Assembly: GCA_013153405.1 (NCBI GenBank)
Contig: JAADEM010000113.1
Span: forward strand, 1 to 47,351
Direction: 5' to 3'
DNA: 47,351 nucleotides
Source: Chlorobiota bacterium
GTDB taxonomy: Bacteria > Bacteroidota > Bacteroidia > Bacteroidales > Marinilabiliaceae
Both the position numbers and the translations under genes were made by a program. The notes under the pieces are model-generated. The model saw nothing but the letters and a program-made list of their open reading frames with translations. It was not told the origin of the DNA and did not search any database. Shown here piece after piece: positions 16,960 to 25,461 of this stretch; the stretch's first letter is position 1; every line of letters begins with the position of its first letter.

Positions 16960-17832
16960 ATGGGATTAAACATTATTGTTCTTGCCAAGCAGGTTCCAGA
17001 CACTCGGAATGTGGGTAAAGATGCCATGAAAGCCGATGGAACAGTGAACCGTGCTGCATTGCCCGCCATATTTAATCCGGAGGATTTGAATGCCTTGGAA
17101 CAAGCGTTGCGGTTAAAAGATAAATATAAAGGCACTACTGTTACTATTCTTACAATGGGCCCCGGACGTGCTGCTGATATTATACGAGAAGGTTTATACC
17201 GAGGTTCAGATAAAGGATATCTGCTGACAGATCGTGCATTTGCAGGTTCTGATACACTTGCTACGTCATATGCCATTTCAAGGGCAATTATGAAGCTAGA
17301 CAAAGCTGATTTAATAATAGCCGGCCGTCAGGCAATTGACGGGGATACGGCTCAGGTTGGTCCGCAGGTGGCCGAAAAACTGGGAATGCCCCAGATTACT
17401 TATGCCGAAGAGATTGTTTCGCTTGAAAAAGGAAAAATAACGGTAAAAAGACGCTTGGAGAGAGGTGTTGAAACTGTTGAATCTCCAGTCCCTGTAGTTG
17501 TAACAGTTAATTCTTCAGCACCTGATTGTCGTCCGCGTAATGCAAAACTTCTGATGAAGTATAAACATGCTAAAACAATTACCGAAAGCCAGAATGCATC
17601 GGAAGATTATCTGAATCTGTCTGCCGACAGACCATTCCTGAACATCCCGGAAATGAGTGTTAACGATATTGATGCTGATCCTAAATGGCTAGGTCTTGCC
17701 GGTTCTCCCACAAAGGTTAAGAAGATTGAAAATATTGTTTTTCAGGCCAAGGAGGCAAAAAAACTTACTGCCGGCGATAATGATATTAATGAATTAATGA
17801 AAGAATTAATTGCCAATCACACTATTGGCTAA
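16960..17832 (+). CDS. etfB: Electron transfer flavoprotein beta subunit
   Basis: 290 residues. The alpha/beta ETF fold opens with LNIIVLAKQVPDTRNVG; the signature segment VPVVVTVNSSAPDCRPRNAKLLMKYK lies at ~177-202. EtfB binds a nucleotide (AMP, or a second FAD in bifurcating types) and with EtfA accepts electrons from acyl-CoA dehydrogenases. At 290 residues it is longer than the ~250-260 of classical mitochondrial/Paracoccus EtfB; the extra length is C-terminal. First gene of etfB-etfA-acyl-CoA dehydrogenase. Confidence 0.94.
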   Translation: MGLNIIVLAKQVPDTRNVGKDAMKADGTVNRAALPAIFNPEDLNALEQALRLKDKYKGTTVTILTMGPGRAADIIREGLYRGSDKGYLLTDRAFAGSDTLATSYAISRAIMKLDKADLIIAGRQAIDGDTAQVGPQVAEKLGMPQITYAEEIVSLEKGKITVKRRLERGVETVESPVPVVVTVNSSAPDCRPRNAKLLMKYKHAKTITESQNASEDYLNLSADRPFLNIPEMSVNDIDADPKWLGLAGSPTKVKKIENIVFQAKEAKKLTAGDNDINELMKELIANHTIG

Positions 17833-17840
17833 AAACTGAC

Positions 17841-17858
17841 AATTGTCAATTGACAATT
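17841..17858. promoter_or_regulatory. Perfect 18-bp palindrome between etfB and etfA
   Basis: AATTGTCAATTGACAATT is its own reverse complement and fills most of the 41-bp gap. It could be an operator-like site, an mRNA processing hairpin or a slippage product of the CAATTGTCAATTG type; the sequence alone does not decide. Confidence 0.6.
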
Positions 17859-17873
17859 AAAAACATAAGACAG

Positions 17874-18893
17874 ATGAATAATGTATTTGTTATTTGCGAA
17901 ATAGATGAAGGCAAAGTGGCAGATGTGAGTCTTGAGCTTCTTACAAAAGGACGAACTCTTGCCAACGAGCTTAAATGTAAGCTCGAAGCTGTTGCCTTAG
18001 GACATAATATAGAGGGAATAGAAAAAGAACTTTATCCGTATGGAGCCGATGTGGTTCATGTTGGCGACGATGAACGTCTTAATCCCTATACCACCCTTCC
18101 GCATACTGCGGTCATTACAGGTTTATTCGAGGAGGAGAAACCTCAGATAGCCCTGCTTGGTGCAACAACATTCGGACGCGATCTTGGTCCCCGCGTTTCT
18201 TCAGCTCTTCAGAGCGGACTTACTGCTGACTGTACAGCATTGGAAATTGGAGATCATGAAGACAAAAAGGCCGGAAAGACTTATAAAGATCTTCTTTATC
18301 AGATTCGTCCGGCGTTCGGAGGTAATATTGTTGCTACAATTATTAATCCTGACTGCCGTCCGCAAATGGCTACGGTAAGAGAAGGGGTGATGAAAAAAGA
18401 GATATACGATAAAAATTATAAAGGTAAACTTAATAAACTTGACATAAATAAGTATCTCAAGCCCGAAGATCTTGTTGTGAAGGTTATTGAGCGTCACATG
18501 GAAAAATCGAAAGTAAATATCAAGAATGCTTCTATTATTGTTTCGGGAGGTTACGGCATGGGCTCGAAAGAAAACTTTAACCTTCTGTATGAACTTGCCG
18601 AGGTAATCGGTGCCGAAGTCGGAGCATCACGTGCTGCTGTTGATGCCGGATTTGCAGAGCATGACCGTCAGGTTGGTCAAACAGGCGTTACCGTAAGGCC
18701 AAAGTTATATATTGCCTGCGGTATTTCAGGACAGATACAGCACGTGGCCGGAATGGAAGATTCATCAATGATTATTGCTGTAAATAATGACCCTAATGCT
18801 CCCATCAATAAAATTGCTGATTATGTGATTACAGGTGATGTGGCAGAGGTAATTCCAAAGATGATTAAATATTATAAGCAGAATACAAAATAA
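17874..18893 (+). CDS. etfA: Electron transfer flavoprotein alpha subunit
   Basis: 339 residues from ATG 17874 (MNNVFVICEIDEGKVADVS). A TTG at 17850 is in frame but lies inside the palindrome, so it was rejected. N-terminal ETF domain ~1-190. The C-terminal FAD domain contains SGGYGMGSKENF, GASRAAVDAGF, RQVGQTGVTVRPKLYIACGI, SGQIQHVAGM and NNDPNAPI, the complete FAD-binding signature. It forms a heterodimer with EtfB and passes electrons from the downstream dehydrogenase toward the quinone pool or ferredoxin, depending on ETF type. Confidence 0.95.
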   Translation: MNNVFVICEIDEGKVADVSLELLTKGRTLANELKCKLEAVALGHNIEGIEKELYPYGADVVHVGDDERLNPYTTLPHTAVITGLFEEEKPQIALLGATTFGRDLGPRVSSALQSGLTADCTALEIGDHEDKKAGKTYKDLLYQIRPAFGGNIVATIINPDCRPQMATVREGVMKKEIYDKNYKGKLNKLDINKYLKPEDLVVKVIERHMEKSKVNIKNASIIVSGGYGMGSKENFNLLYELAEVIGAEVGASRAAVDAGFAEHDRQVGQTGVTVRPKLYIACGISGQIQHVAGMEDSSMIIAVNNDPNAPINKIADYVITGDVAEVIPKMIKYYKQNTK

Positions 18894-18944
18894 ATTTAAA
18901 GTGAAAAAGGATAAGGCTTTTGCCTGACCAAAAATATTACTACA

Positions 18945-20651
18945 ATGGCTAATTTTTTTACAGATAATCCGGATCTTAAATTTCATCTTAATCACCCCCT
19001 GATGAAAAAAATTGTTGCTCTTAAAGAGCGCAATTTTGCGGATAAGGACAAATACGATTATGCGCCTATCGATTTTGAGGATGCAATGGACAGTTATGAA
19101 AAGATACTTGAAATTGTAGGTGAAATTTCGGGAGATATTATTTCTGCAAATGCAGAAAGCGTGGATCAGCAAGGCCCGAAAATTGTTAATAATGAAGTGG
19201 TTTATGCCGATGGTACAAAACAAAACCTTGACGCTATAGTAGAAGCAGGACTAATGGGAATTACACTTCCCCGTAAGTACGAAGGTCTGAATTTCCCCAT
19301 AGTACCATACATTATGGCTGCCGATATTGTTTCCCGTGCCGATGCAGGGTTTGTTAATATCTGGGGGCTTCAGGATTGTGCAGAGACAATCAATGAATTT
19401 GCATCTGAAGACCAGAAAGAGCGTTACCTGCCACGTATTTGCCGGGGCGAAACTGCTGCAATGGACCTGACAGAGCCTGATGCCGGTTCCGACTTGCAGT
19501 CGGTACAGCTTAAGGCCAGGTACGATGAGAAAACCGGTAAGTGGTATCTCAATGGTGTTAAACGGTTTATTACAAATGGTGATGCTCATATCTCTCTTGT
19601 TCTCGCACGTTCGGAGGAGGGAACTCATGATGGTCGCGGACTTTCAATGTTCATTTACGACCGTAATCACAAGGCCCTTACAATTCGTCGTATTGAAAAT
19701 AAAATGGGTATAAAAGGATCACCAACTTGTGAACTGGTATTTAAGGATGCTCCTGCTGAGCTTGTGGGGTCGCGTAAGCTTGGACTTATAAAATATGTTA
19801 TGGCTTTGATGAACGGAGCACGTCTCGGAATCGGTGCACAATCGGTAGGTATAAGTGAAGCTGCATACCGTGAGGCCCTGGAATATGCAAAAGAGCGTGA
19901 ACAGTTCGGAAAACCTATAATTAAGTTTCCGGCGGTATATGAAATGCTTGCGGTGATGAAATCAAAGCTTGATGCTTCGCGTTCTCTCCTATATGAAACA
20001 TCTAGGTATGTTGATATTTACAAGACTTATACAGCTATATCTGAAGAGAGAAAGCTTGAGCCGGATGAGAGAAAAGAGATGAAGAAGTATCAGAAACTTG
20101 CCGATTTCTTTACTCCGTTGCTGAAGGGAATGGCAAGTGAATATGCAAACCAGCTTGCTTACGATGCTGTACAGATTCATGGCGGTTCGGGTTTTATGAA
20201 AGATTATCCGGTTGAGCGTATTTACCGCGATGCCCGTATTACTTCAATTTATGAAGGTACAACTCAGCTGCAGGTTGTGGCTGCCATACGAGGTGTTACA
20301 ACAGGTGGCTATCTGCAAAGGATAAGGGAATTTGAGGCAATGTCTTTGAAACCTGAGCTTCACGGATATCGCAGAACTTTAATTATTATGACCGAAGAGT
20401 ACGAAAAGGTTGTTAAAGCGGTAACCGATGTTAATGATCTTGAATATACAGATTTTCATGCCCGCCGTATGGTAGAAATGGCAGGTAATATAATAATGGG
20501 ATATTTGTTACTTCTTGACACTGAGCGTGATGATAAATTCAAGACATCAACAGAAATTTTCATAAAAAGAGGTAAAGCTGATAACCATGCCAAGGCTAAC
20601 TTTATTTTTAATTCATCTCTTGATGACCTTGGAAATTATAAGCATAATTAA
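18945..20651 (+). CDS. Acyl-CoA dehydrogenase (long form with C-terminal extension)
   Basis: 568 residues, against ~380-400 for simple acyl-CoA dehydrogenases. The core holds MDLTEPDAGSDLQSVQLKA (the FAD-contacting TEPDAGSD motif, ~170), RFITNGDAH, and the C-terminal alpha domain with QIHGGSGFMKDYPVERIYRD and the catalytic-glutamate region IYEGTTQLQ. The extra ~120 residues form a helical C-terminal extension, as in ACAD9/VLCAD-like and Bacteroidota homologues. It oxidises an acyl-CoA to the 2-enoyl-CoA and passes electrons to EtfBA; chain length is not readable. A strong terminator follows. Confidence 0.92.
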   Translation: MANFFTDNPDLKFHLNHPLMKKIVALKERNFADKDKYDYAPIDFEDAMDSYEKILEIVGEISGDIISANAESVDQQGPKIVNNEVVYADGTKQNLDAIVEAGLMGITLPRKYEGLNFPIVPYIMAADIVSRADAGFVNIWGLQDCAETINEFASEDQKERYLPRICRGETAAMDLTEPDAGSDLQSVQLKARYDEKTGKWYLNGVKRFITNGDAHISLVLARSEEGTHDGRGLSMFIYDRNHKALTIRRIENKMGIKGSPTCELVFKDAPAELVGSRKLGLIKYVMALMNGARLGIGAQSVGISEAAYREALEYAKEREQFGKPIIKFPAVYEMLAVMKSKLDASRSLLYETSRYVDIYKTYTAISEERKLEPDERKEMKKYQKLADFFTPLLKGMASEYANQLAYDAVQIHGGSGFMKDYPVERIYRDARITSIYEGTTQLQVVAAIRGVTTGGYLQRIREFEAMSLKPELHGYRRTLIIMTEEYEKVVKAVTDVNDLEYTDFHARRMVEMAGNIIMGYLLLLDTERDDKFKTSTEIFIKRGKADNHAKANFIFNSSLDDLGNYKHN

Positions 20652-20701
20652 AAATTAACATACACCCGAAGATATTATTGTCCGGGGCATGTAACTACTT
20701 T

Positions 20702-20743
20702 AAATGACGGAGTGACTTAAAATTGTTGCTTCGTCATTTTTTT
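20702..20743 (+). terminator. Rho-independent terminator of the etfBA-acd operon
   Basis: 11-bp stem AAATGACGGAG (20702-20712) / CTTCGTCATTT (20729-20739) with one G-U pair, 16-nt loop, and a T run 20737-20743. Confidence 0.85.
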
Positions 20744-20826
20744 GCGGTTATGGAGCGTATATTCCAGAAAGGCATTGCCAGAGGAAACGGAAGCAGAGAT
20801 TGGCAATCTTCGAAAAAAGGAATAAC

Positions 20827-21831
20827 TTAATCTATTCTCTCGTAAAAATCAGTAAGAAGCTTTTCTGTAGAATTCCAGTCAAGGCATTCGTCGGTTACCG
20901 ATACTCCGTATTTGAGAGTTGAGATATCAAAAGGAATATCCTGTTTACCGTAATTAAGAAAGCTTTCGAGCATAAATCCGAATATAGAATTGTTACCATT
21001 CTTTATTTGTTCTGCAATATCAGAAAGTATATCAGCTTGTTTTCCGGCATTGCGATTACTGTTGCCGTGACTACAGTCTATCAGGATTCGGTCGGGCAAT
21101 CCTTTTATTTTGAGTTCTTTCGAGTATTTTTTAATTATTTCAGAGTGATAGTTTGGCTTTTTACCACCACGAAGTATTAAATGAATATTATGGTTTCCCC
21201 TGGTTTTAATAAGTGACACTTTCCCTTTTTGAGAATAGCCAATATAACCCCCGGGTTGAGTTGCAGATAACATTGCATTGACCGCTATATCTATATTGCC
21301 GTCGGTGTTGTTTTTAAATCCGACAACGTAGTCGAGTCCTGCTGCAATATCTCTGTGTGTTTGAGATTCCGAGGTACGTGCACCAATACTGTTCCATGAA
21401 TACAGTTCATTGAAATAGAGAGGAGAAGCAGGGCTGAGGATTTCACCACCTGCCGGCATTTCCATATCGGCCAGTGACAATAAAAGTTTTCGTGCCTGTA
21501 TAATACCTTCGTTTACATCAAGACTTCCATCAAGATGGGGATCGTTGAGAAAACCTTTCCAGCCTGTACTTGTCCTGGGCTTTTCAAAATAAACCCGCAT
21601 TACAATAAACAGCTTGTCACTGAGCTTATCCGAAAGCGATTTAAGCTTGAGTGCATACTCTCCGGATGCGATTGTTTCATGAATGGAACATGGTCCAACA
21701 ATAGCCAAAAGCCGCTTATCGTTACCAGACAGAATACGTTTGATTGTATTCCGGTACGACATAACATTATCCCTTTGTAGGGGGGATGACGGTAAAAGTT
21801 TTTTTAGCTCTTCTGGTGTTATTAGTTCCAT
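20827..21831 (-). CDS. 3-deoxy-7-phosphoheptulonate (DAHP) synthase, class I (AroG/F/H type)
   Basis: 334 residues. Phosphoenolpyruvate plus erythrose-4-phosphate to DAHP, first step of the shikimate pathway. Visible signatures: AIVGPCSIHE (~43-52), MRVYFEKPRTSTGWKGFLNDP, GARTSESQTHR, TRGNHNIHLILRGG and RILIDCSHGNSNRN. It matches the AroF/G/H branch rather than the AroA(CM)/KDO8P-like type often seen in Bacteroidota, so a paralogue elsewhere is plausible. Feedback specificity (Phe, Tyr, Trp) cannot be assigned. Last gene of the minus-strand set, 16 nt after ribH. Confidence 0.92.
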   Translation of the reverse strand: MELITPEELKKLLPSSPLQRDNVMSYRNTIKRILSGNDKRLLAIVGPCSIHETIASGEYALKLKSLSDKLSDKLFIVMRVYFEKPRTSTGWKGFLNDPHLDGSLDVNEGIIQARKLLLSLADMEMPAGGEILSPASPLYFNELYSWNSIGARTSESQTHRDIAAGLDYVVGFKNNTDGNIDIAVNAMLSATQPGGYIGYSQKGKVSLIKTRGNHNIHLILRGGKKPNYHSEIIKKYSKELKIKGLPDRILIDCSHGNSNRNAGKQADILSDIAEQIKNGNNSIFGFMLESFLNYGKQDIPFDISTLKYGVSVTDECLDWNSTEKLLTDFYERID

Positions 21832-21847
21832 TAATTAAATATCAGAG

Positions 21848-22345
21848 CTAATTATTTTTAAGCTCTCTGTTTAAACTAACCATTTTAATCGCAGTAACAG
21901 CGGCTTCATCGCCTTTGTTTCCATGCTTGCCTCCGGCACGGTCGAGTGCCTGCTGCTGATTCAAAGTTGTCAGTACCCCGAAAATGAACGGGATGTCATA
22001 AGTGAGGTTAAGTTCTGTTATTCCCTGGGTAACTCCTCCGCAAACGTAATCAAAATGTGGTGTTTCACCCTGAATCACACATCCGAGACAAATTACTGCA
22101 TCAACATCGGTGTATTGGGCAAAATATTTTCCTGCAGCCGTAAGTTCAAAACTCCCCGGTACATACTTCTTAATTATATTGTCAGGGTTAATGCCGTATT
22201 TAATCAGAGTATTAACGGCTCCCTGGCATAATGCACCGGTTATTTCCTCATTCCATTCTGAAACGGCAATGCCTATTTTCATGTCATAAGCCGACGGGAT
22301 TTTTGAAGGATCGTGATCTGAAAGGTTTTTATATTGAGTAGCCAT
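21848..22345 (-). CDS. ribH: 6,7-dimethyl-8-ribityllumazine synthase
   Basis: 165 residues. It condenses 5-amino-6-ribitylaminouracil with 3,4-dihydroxy-2-butanone-4-phosphate in riboflavin synthesis and normally assembles into 60-mer or pentamer shells. Motifs: [16 protein letters not shown] (~25-40), [36 protein letters not shown] with the catalytic-site histidine, and [27 protein letters not shown]. The other riboflavin genes are absent locally. No FMN riboswitch is recognisable in the 71-nt gap upstream. Confidence 0.95.
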   Translation of the reverse strand: MATQYKNLSDHDPSKIPSAYDMKIGIAVSEWNEEITGALCQGAVNTLIKYGINPDNIIKKYVPGSFELTAAGKYFAQYTDVDAVICLGCVIQGETPHFDYVCGGVTQGITELNLTYDIPFIFGVLTTLNQQQALDRAGGKHGNKGDEAAVTAIKMVSLNRELKNN

Positions 22346-22367
22346 GTTAAAATATTTTTAAATGATA

Positions 22368-22393
22368 AAGGCCGCCTTAACTAAGACGGCCTT
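22368..22393 (-). terminator. Hairpin between the TPR gene and ribH
   Basis: AAGGCCGCCTTA / TAAGACGGCCTT form a 10-12 bp stem with one mismatch, then TTTATCATTT on the minus strand. The weak T run suggests a partial terminator or attenuator setting ribH level. Confidence 0.5.
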
Positions 22394-22416
22394 CAAAAAT
22401 ATAAATTTTTTATATG

Positions 22417-23094
22417 TTATAACGATGCTCTTGTTATGTATTTATCTATCTGACGTGCTTCAGGACTGTTCTTGTAATCTTTTTTTATCAAAGAATATGC
22501 TTTTACAGCATCTTCTTTTCTGCCCATATCTTCGTAAAGCATGCCCAGTTTCATTAAATAAGTGGGAGCTGTCAGGTCATTACTGAATCCGGCAGCTTTT
22601 TTGTAATATTTCAATGCCTCTTCTTTTTCACCAAGTTCAAGATGAGCATCTCCGATAGCTCCGTTTTTTGTAGCAAGAAGAAATTCATCATCAGTTGAGA
22701 AATCTTCAAGATAGTTTATGGCATCTTCATAATTACCCAGGTGCAGATAGCAAATGCCTGCATAATAATTTGCAAGATTACCGGGTTTAGTTGAACCGTA
22801 TTCATCTATTACATCAAGGAAACCAAGGCTGTTGCCGTCACCATTTAGTGCCAGTTTAAAACTATCTCTCTGGAAATAGTTTTGTGCCTCGAAAATACTG
22901 TTGGCAGCTTCCTCTTCCAGTGGCTGGAAATATAATTTCTTAAGCCCCCAATAGCCTCCTACTATCAGTATTAAAGCTAATGCTACGATAGTTAATGTTT
23001 TCTGATTATCTTCAATAAACTGCTCGGTTTTGGTCAACGCCTGTTCTACGTTTTCAAAACTGTCTGCTGCTGTTTCTTTGTGTTTCTTCGACAT
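22417..23094 (-). CDS. Membrane-anchored tetratricopeptide repeat protein
   Basis: 225 residues. A charged N-terminus (~1-36), one transmembrane helix (TIVALALILIVGGYWGL, ~35-52), then TPR units: NLANYYAGICYLHLGNYEDAINYLEDF, GAIGDAHLELGEKEEALKYYKKAA and YLMKLGMLYEDMGRKEDAVKAYSLIKKDY. The layout resembles YfgM/ancillary SecYEG-type TPR proteins, with the repeats probably outside the cytoplasm; the actual partner is unknown. It has its own promoter and shares the divergent gap with recF. Confidence 0.88.
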   Translation of the reverse strand: MSKKHKETAADSFENVEQALTKTEQFIEDNQKTLTIVALALILIVGGYWGLKKLYFQPLEEEAANSIFEAQNYFQRDSFKLALNGDGNSLGFLDVIDEYGSTKPGNLANYYAGICYLHLGNYEDAINYLEDFSTDDEFLLATKNGAIGDAHLELGEKEEALKYYKKAAGFSNDLTAPTYLMKLGMLYEDMGRKEDAVKAYSLIKKDYKNSPEARQIDKYITRASL

Positions 23095-23118
23095 TGTTGT
23101 TTGATTTTATTTGCACCG

Positions 23119-23148
23119 CAAAAGTAGTTGTTTTAAGAAAAATACAAA
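23119..23148 (-). promoter_or_regulatory. Putative promoter of the TPR gene
   Basis: Minus strand: TTTG (23148-23145), 18 bp, TACTTTTG (23126-23119), 24 nt before the ATG. A clear consensus match. Confidence 0.6.
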
Positions 23149-23299
23149 ATAAGAGAGGAGTATTTTTAACGATTATATGTAAAAAAGCATTACTTATATG
23201 GTTTTAATGCAAAATAGGTTAATTATCTGAAATATAAAACATGATGGCTATCTTTAGGTTTTTACCTTTATGTTGACGGTTTTTTTATGTTTCTTTCGG

Positions 23300-23333
23300 T
23301 TTGTAATTTATTTCATTCTGTTTATTACTTTTG
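23300..23333 (+). promoter_or_regulatory. Putative promoter of recF
   Basis: TTTG (23300-23303) and TACTTTTG (23326-23333), 22 bp apart, 18 nt before the recF ATG. Spacing is slightly long. Confidence 0.45.
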
Positions 23334-23351
23334 TAGTAGAAAATACAGAGT

Positions 23352-24455
23352 ATGCACCTGAAACACATAAATCTGGTAAATTTTAAGAATATATCACAAG
23401 CGTCACTTGATTTGTCGCCGGGGATAAACTGTTTTGTCGGAGAGAACGGTTCCGGAAAAACGAATATGCTTGATGCTATATACTATCTTTCTTTCTGTAA
23501 GAGCTATTTTAATCCGGTCGACAGTCAGAATATAAAGCATGATGAGGCTTTTTTTGTAATACAGGGAGAATATGAGTTACGTGGAGAAAAAGAGGAGATT
23601 TATTGTGGGCTGAAACGAAATCAGAAAAAACAGTTCAAGCGAAATAAAAAAGAGTATACAAAACTTTCGGAGCATATAGGATTATTGCCATTGGTGATAA
23701 TTTCTCCGTCCGATGAGCAGCTTATTACCGAGGGAAGTGAACAGCGCCGTAAGTATATCGATAGTGTAATTTCCCAGTACGACAGGGTATATCTCGACAG
23801 AGTAATCAGATATAACAGGGTTATTCTTCAGCGTAACACATTGCTGAAACAAATCAGGGAAAAAGGTAACGGCGAAAGCATGCTTGATGTGTGGGATATT
23901 CAGCTTAATGAACTGGGACGGAAGATTTATGAGCAAAGAAAAGATTTTATCAACGAACTGGAACCTGTTTATAATAAATTTCAGAATTATATTTCAGGAG
24001 GGAAAGAATCGGTAACTCTTAAATACCGCTCACATATGAATGACGGTGATTACACCGAGCAGTTACTTGGTTCACGACAAAAAGATATAATACTGGGATA
24101 TACAACAAAAGGCATTCATAAGGACGATATTGACATGCAGATAGAGGGGTTTCCGATAAAAAAGGTAGCATCTCAGGGACAGAAAAAAACATTTCTGATT
24201 GCCTTGAAACTGGCTCAGTTTGAGTTTCTTGCAAAGCATAGTGGAGTTAAGCCTGTTTTGTTACTGGATGATATCTTCGATAAACTTGACGATTTGAGAG
24301 GCGGTAAGCTTATTGATCTTGTGGCTGAAAAACATTTTAAACAGATATTCATTACCGATACACGTCTTGAACATCTTGACAACCTGCTGAAACGTGTTGA
24401 TAAGGATTCTAAAATTATAAAGGTAGTAAAGGGTGAGTTTACAGTTTTTGAATAG
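23352..24455 (+). CDS. recF: DNA repair/replication ATPase RecF
   Basis: 367 residues. An SMC-like ABC ATPase that loads RecA at single-strand gaps through RecFOR. Walker A GENGSGKTN at 30-38 (start MHLKHINLVNFKN), ABC signature around VASQGQKKTFLIALKLAQ, and Walker B PVLLLDDIFDKLD are all present. It does not sit beside dnaA-dnaN here, as it does in many other phyla. The next gene, a DUF721 protein, begins 12 nt downstream and is cotranscribed. Confidence 0.96.
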   Translation: MHLKHINLVNFKNISQASLDLSPGINCFVGENGSGKTNMLDAIYYLSFCKSYFNPVDSQNIKHDEAFFVIQGEYELRGEKEEIYCGLKRNQKKQFKRNKKEYTKLSEHIGLLPLVIISPSDEQLITEGSEQRRKYIDSVISQYDRVYLDRVIRYNRVILQRNTLLKQIREKGNGESMLDVWDIQLNELGRKIYEQRKDFINELEPVYNKFQNYISGGKESVTLKYRSHMNDGDYTEQLLGSRQKDIILGYTTKGIHKDDIDMQIEGFPIKKVASQGQKKTFLIALKLAQFEFLAKHSGVKPVLLLDDIFDKLDDLRGGKLIDLVAEKHFKQIFITDTRLEHLDNLLKRVDKDSKIIKVVKGEFTVFE

Positions 24456-24467
24456 GGGAGGCGGTTT

Positions 24468-24776
24468 ATGACAGGAAAATATAACAAAAGAAGAAACACG
24501 GCACTGCCAATTAAAGATATTCTGGGAGAAATACTTGATAACGGTCCTTTAAAAAAAGGAATCTCCGAAAGCCGTGCTGTGTCTTATTGGGAACAGGTTA
24601 TGGGTAAGCCGGTGGCAAGGGTTACCACAAATATTTATTTCAGAAACGGTACTCTTTTCGTATCCATCAATTCAAGTGTTGTAAGAAGTGAGCTTGTTAT
24701 GTTGAAAAATAAGATAATAGCCAGAATGAACGAAGCAATTGGTTATTCTGTAATCAGGGATATTGTTTTTCGATAA
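24468..24776 (+). CDS. DUF721/DciA-like protein
   Basis: 102 residues. The DUF721 (DciA) core includes SRAVSYWEQVMGKPVARVT and LFVSINSSVVRSELVMLKNKIIARMNE. DciA is the widespread bacterial loader of replicative helicase DnaB in species lacking DnaC. Bacteroidota members are short, consisting of the KH-like domain only. The position right after recF fits a replication/repair role. The gene is followed by repeat A copy 4 and converges with ndk. Confidence 0.85.
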   Translation: MTGKYNKRRNTALPIKDILGEILDNGPLKKGISESRAVSYWEQVMGKPVARVTTNIYFRNGTLFVSINSSVVRSELVMLKNKIIARMNEAIGYSVIRDIVFR

Positions 24777-24836
24777 TTTGGATGGTTTTCCTGTTTGGAA
24801 GTAATTAATATCTGGGGTAAAACCCGGAATAAAAAA

Positions 24837-24901
24837 GAGGATGTACGAAAAATTGTTTTTGCAATTACCAATGACGGAGTCCTTATTTTTCGAACATCCT
24901 C
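24837..24901. repeat. Palindrome-ended element A, copy 4 (covaried arms)
   Basis: Arms GAGGATGTACGAAAAAT and ATTTTTCGAACATCCTC pair except at one position. Relative to other copies, CCAAAAAG has changed to CGAAAAAT on the left and the matching bases on the right. The interior is only ~31 bp, with AATTGTTTTTGCAATT. Convergent gap of the DciA-like gene and ndk. Confidence 0.8.
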
Positions 24902-24929
24902 CCAGATTAATTTTAAATTATTAACTTAA

Positions 24930-25361
24930 TTACTTCAGAACTTCAAGATACTCCATAGTGCTAAAGAAGAAATGGCATTCGCGCTCAGCGCTCTCGTCAC
25001 TGTCGGAACCATGAACGGCATTTCTTTCCTTGCTTTCGGCAAAATCTTTTCTGATTGTACCTGGTTCTGCATTTTCCGGATCTGTCGAGCCTATCAGTTT
25101 ACGGAAATCTTCAACTGCATTATCCTTGTAAAGAACTGCAGCAACAATAGGACCTGAAGACATAAACGATACCAAATCGTTAAAAAACGGCTTGCCTTTA
25201 TGTTCCTGATAAAACTCTTCAGCCGCACCTTTTGATAATTTAGTTGATTTTATTGCTACTATCCTAAAGCCGGCCTGTTCAATCCTGTCAATAATAGCTC
25301 CAATGTGCTTGTTTTTAACGGCACCCGGCTTTATCATTGTTAATGTTTTATTTCCTGCCAT
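24930..25361 (-). CDS. ndk: Nucleoside diphosphate kinase
   Basis: 143 residues, full length. It transfers the gamma phosphate between nucleoside tri- and diphosphates through phospho-histidine H117 in [16 protein letters not shown]. Other signatures: [12 protein letters not shown] at the N-terminus, and [22 protein letters not shown]. It diverges from nrnA with about 100 bp between start codons, and converges with the DciA-like gene. Confidence 0.97.
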   Translation of the reverse strand: MAGNKTLTMIKPGAVKNKHIGAIIDRIEQAGFRIVAIKSTKLSKGAAEEFYQEHKGKPFFNDLVSFMSSGPIVAAVLYKDNAVEDFRKLIGSTDPENAEPGTIRKDFAESKERNAVHGSDSDESAERECHFFFSTMEYLEVLK

Positions 25362-25461
25362 AATCTTTGGTTTTAAAATTTTGTTGAAATTAATAAAATT
25401 GATATGTTCCTACAATACCAACATCTCTTTTTGTTTATATTTGTTGCTTAAATTATTATTT

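Noticed and set aside
17850-17873. TTG start for etfA
   Set aside because: Lies within the palindrome and adds eight non-homologous residues; ATG 17874 aligns with the family N-terminus.
22346-22416. FMN riboswitch upstream of ribH
   Set aside because: The gap is only 71 nt and lacks RFN-element motifs; only a simple hairpin is present.
25303-25461. Upstream ATG extending nrnA into ndk
   Set aside because: The extension is antisense to ndk and hydrophobic; ATG 25462 aligns with NrnA starts.
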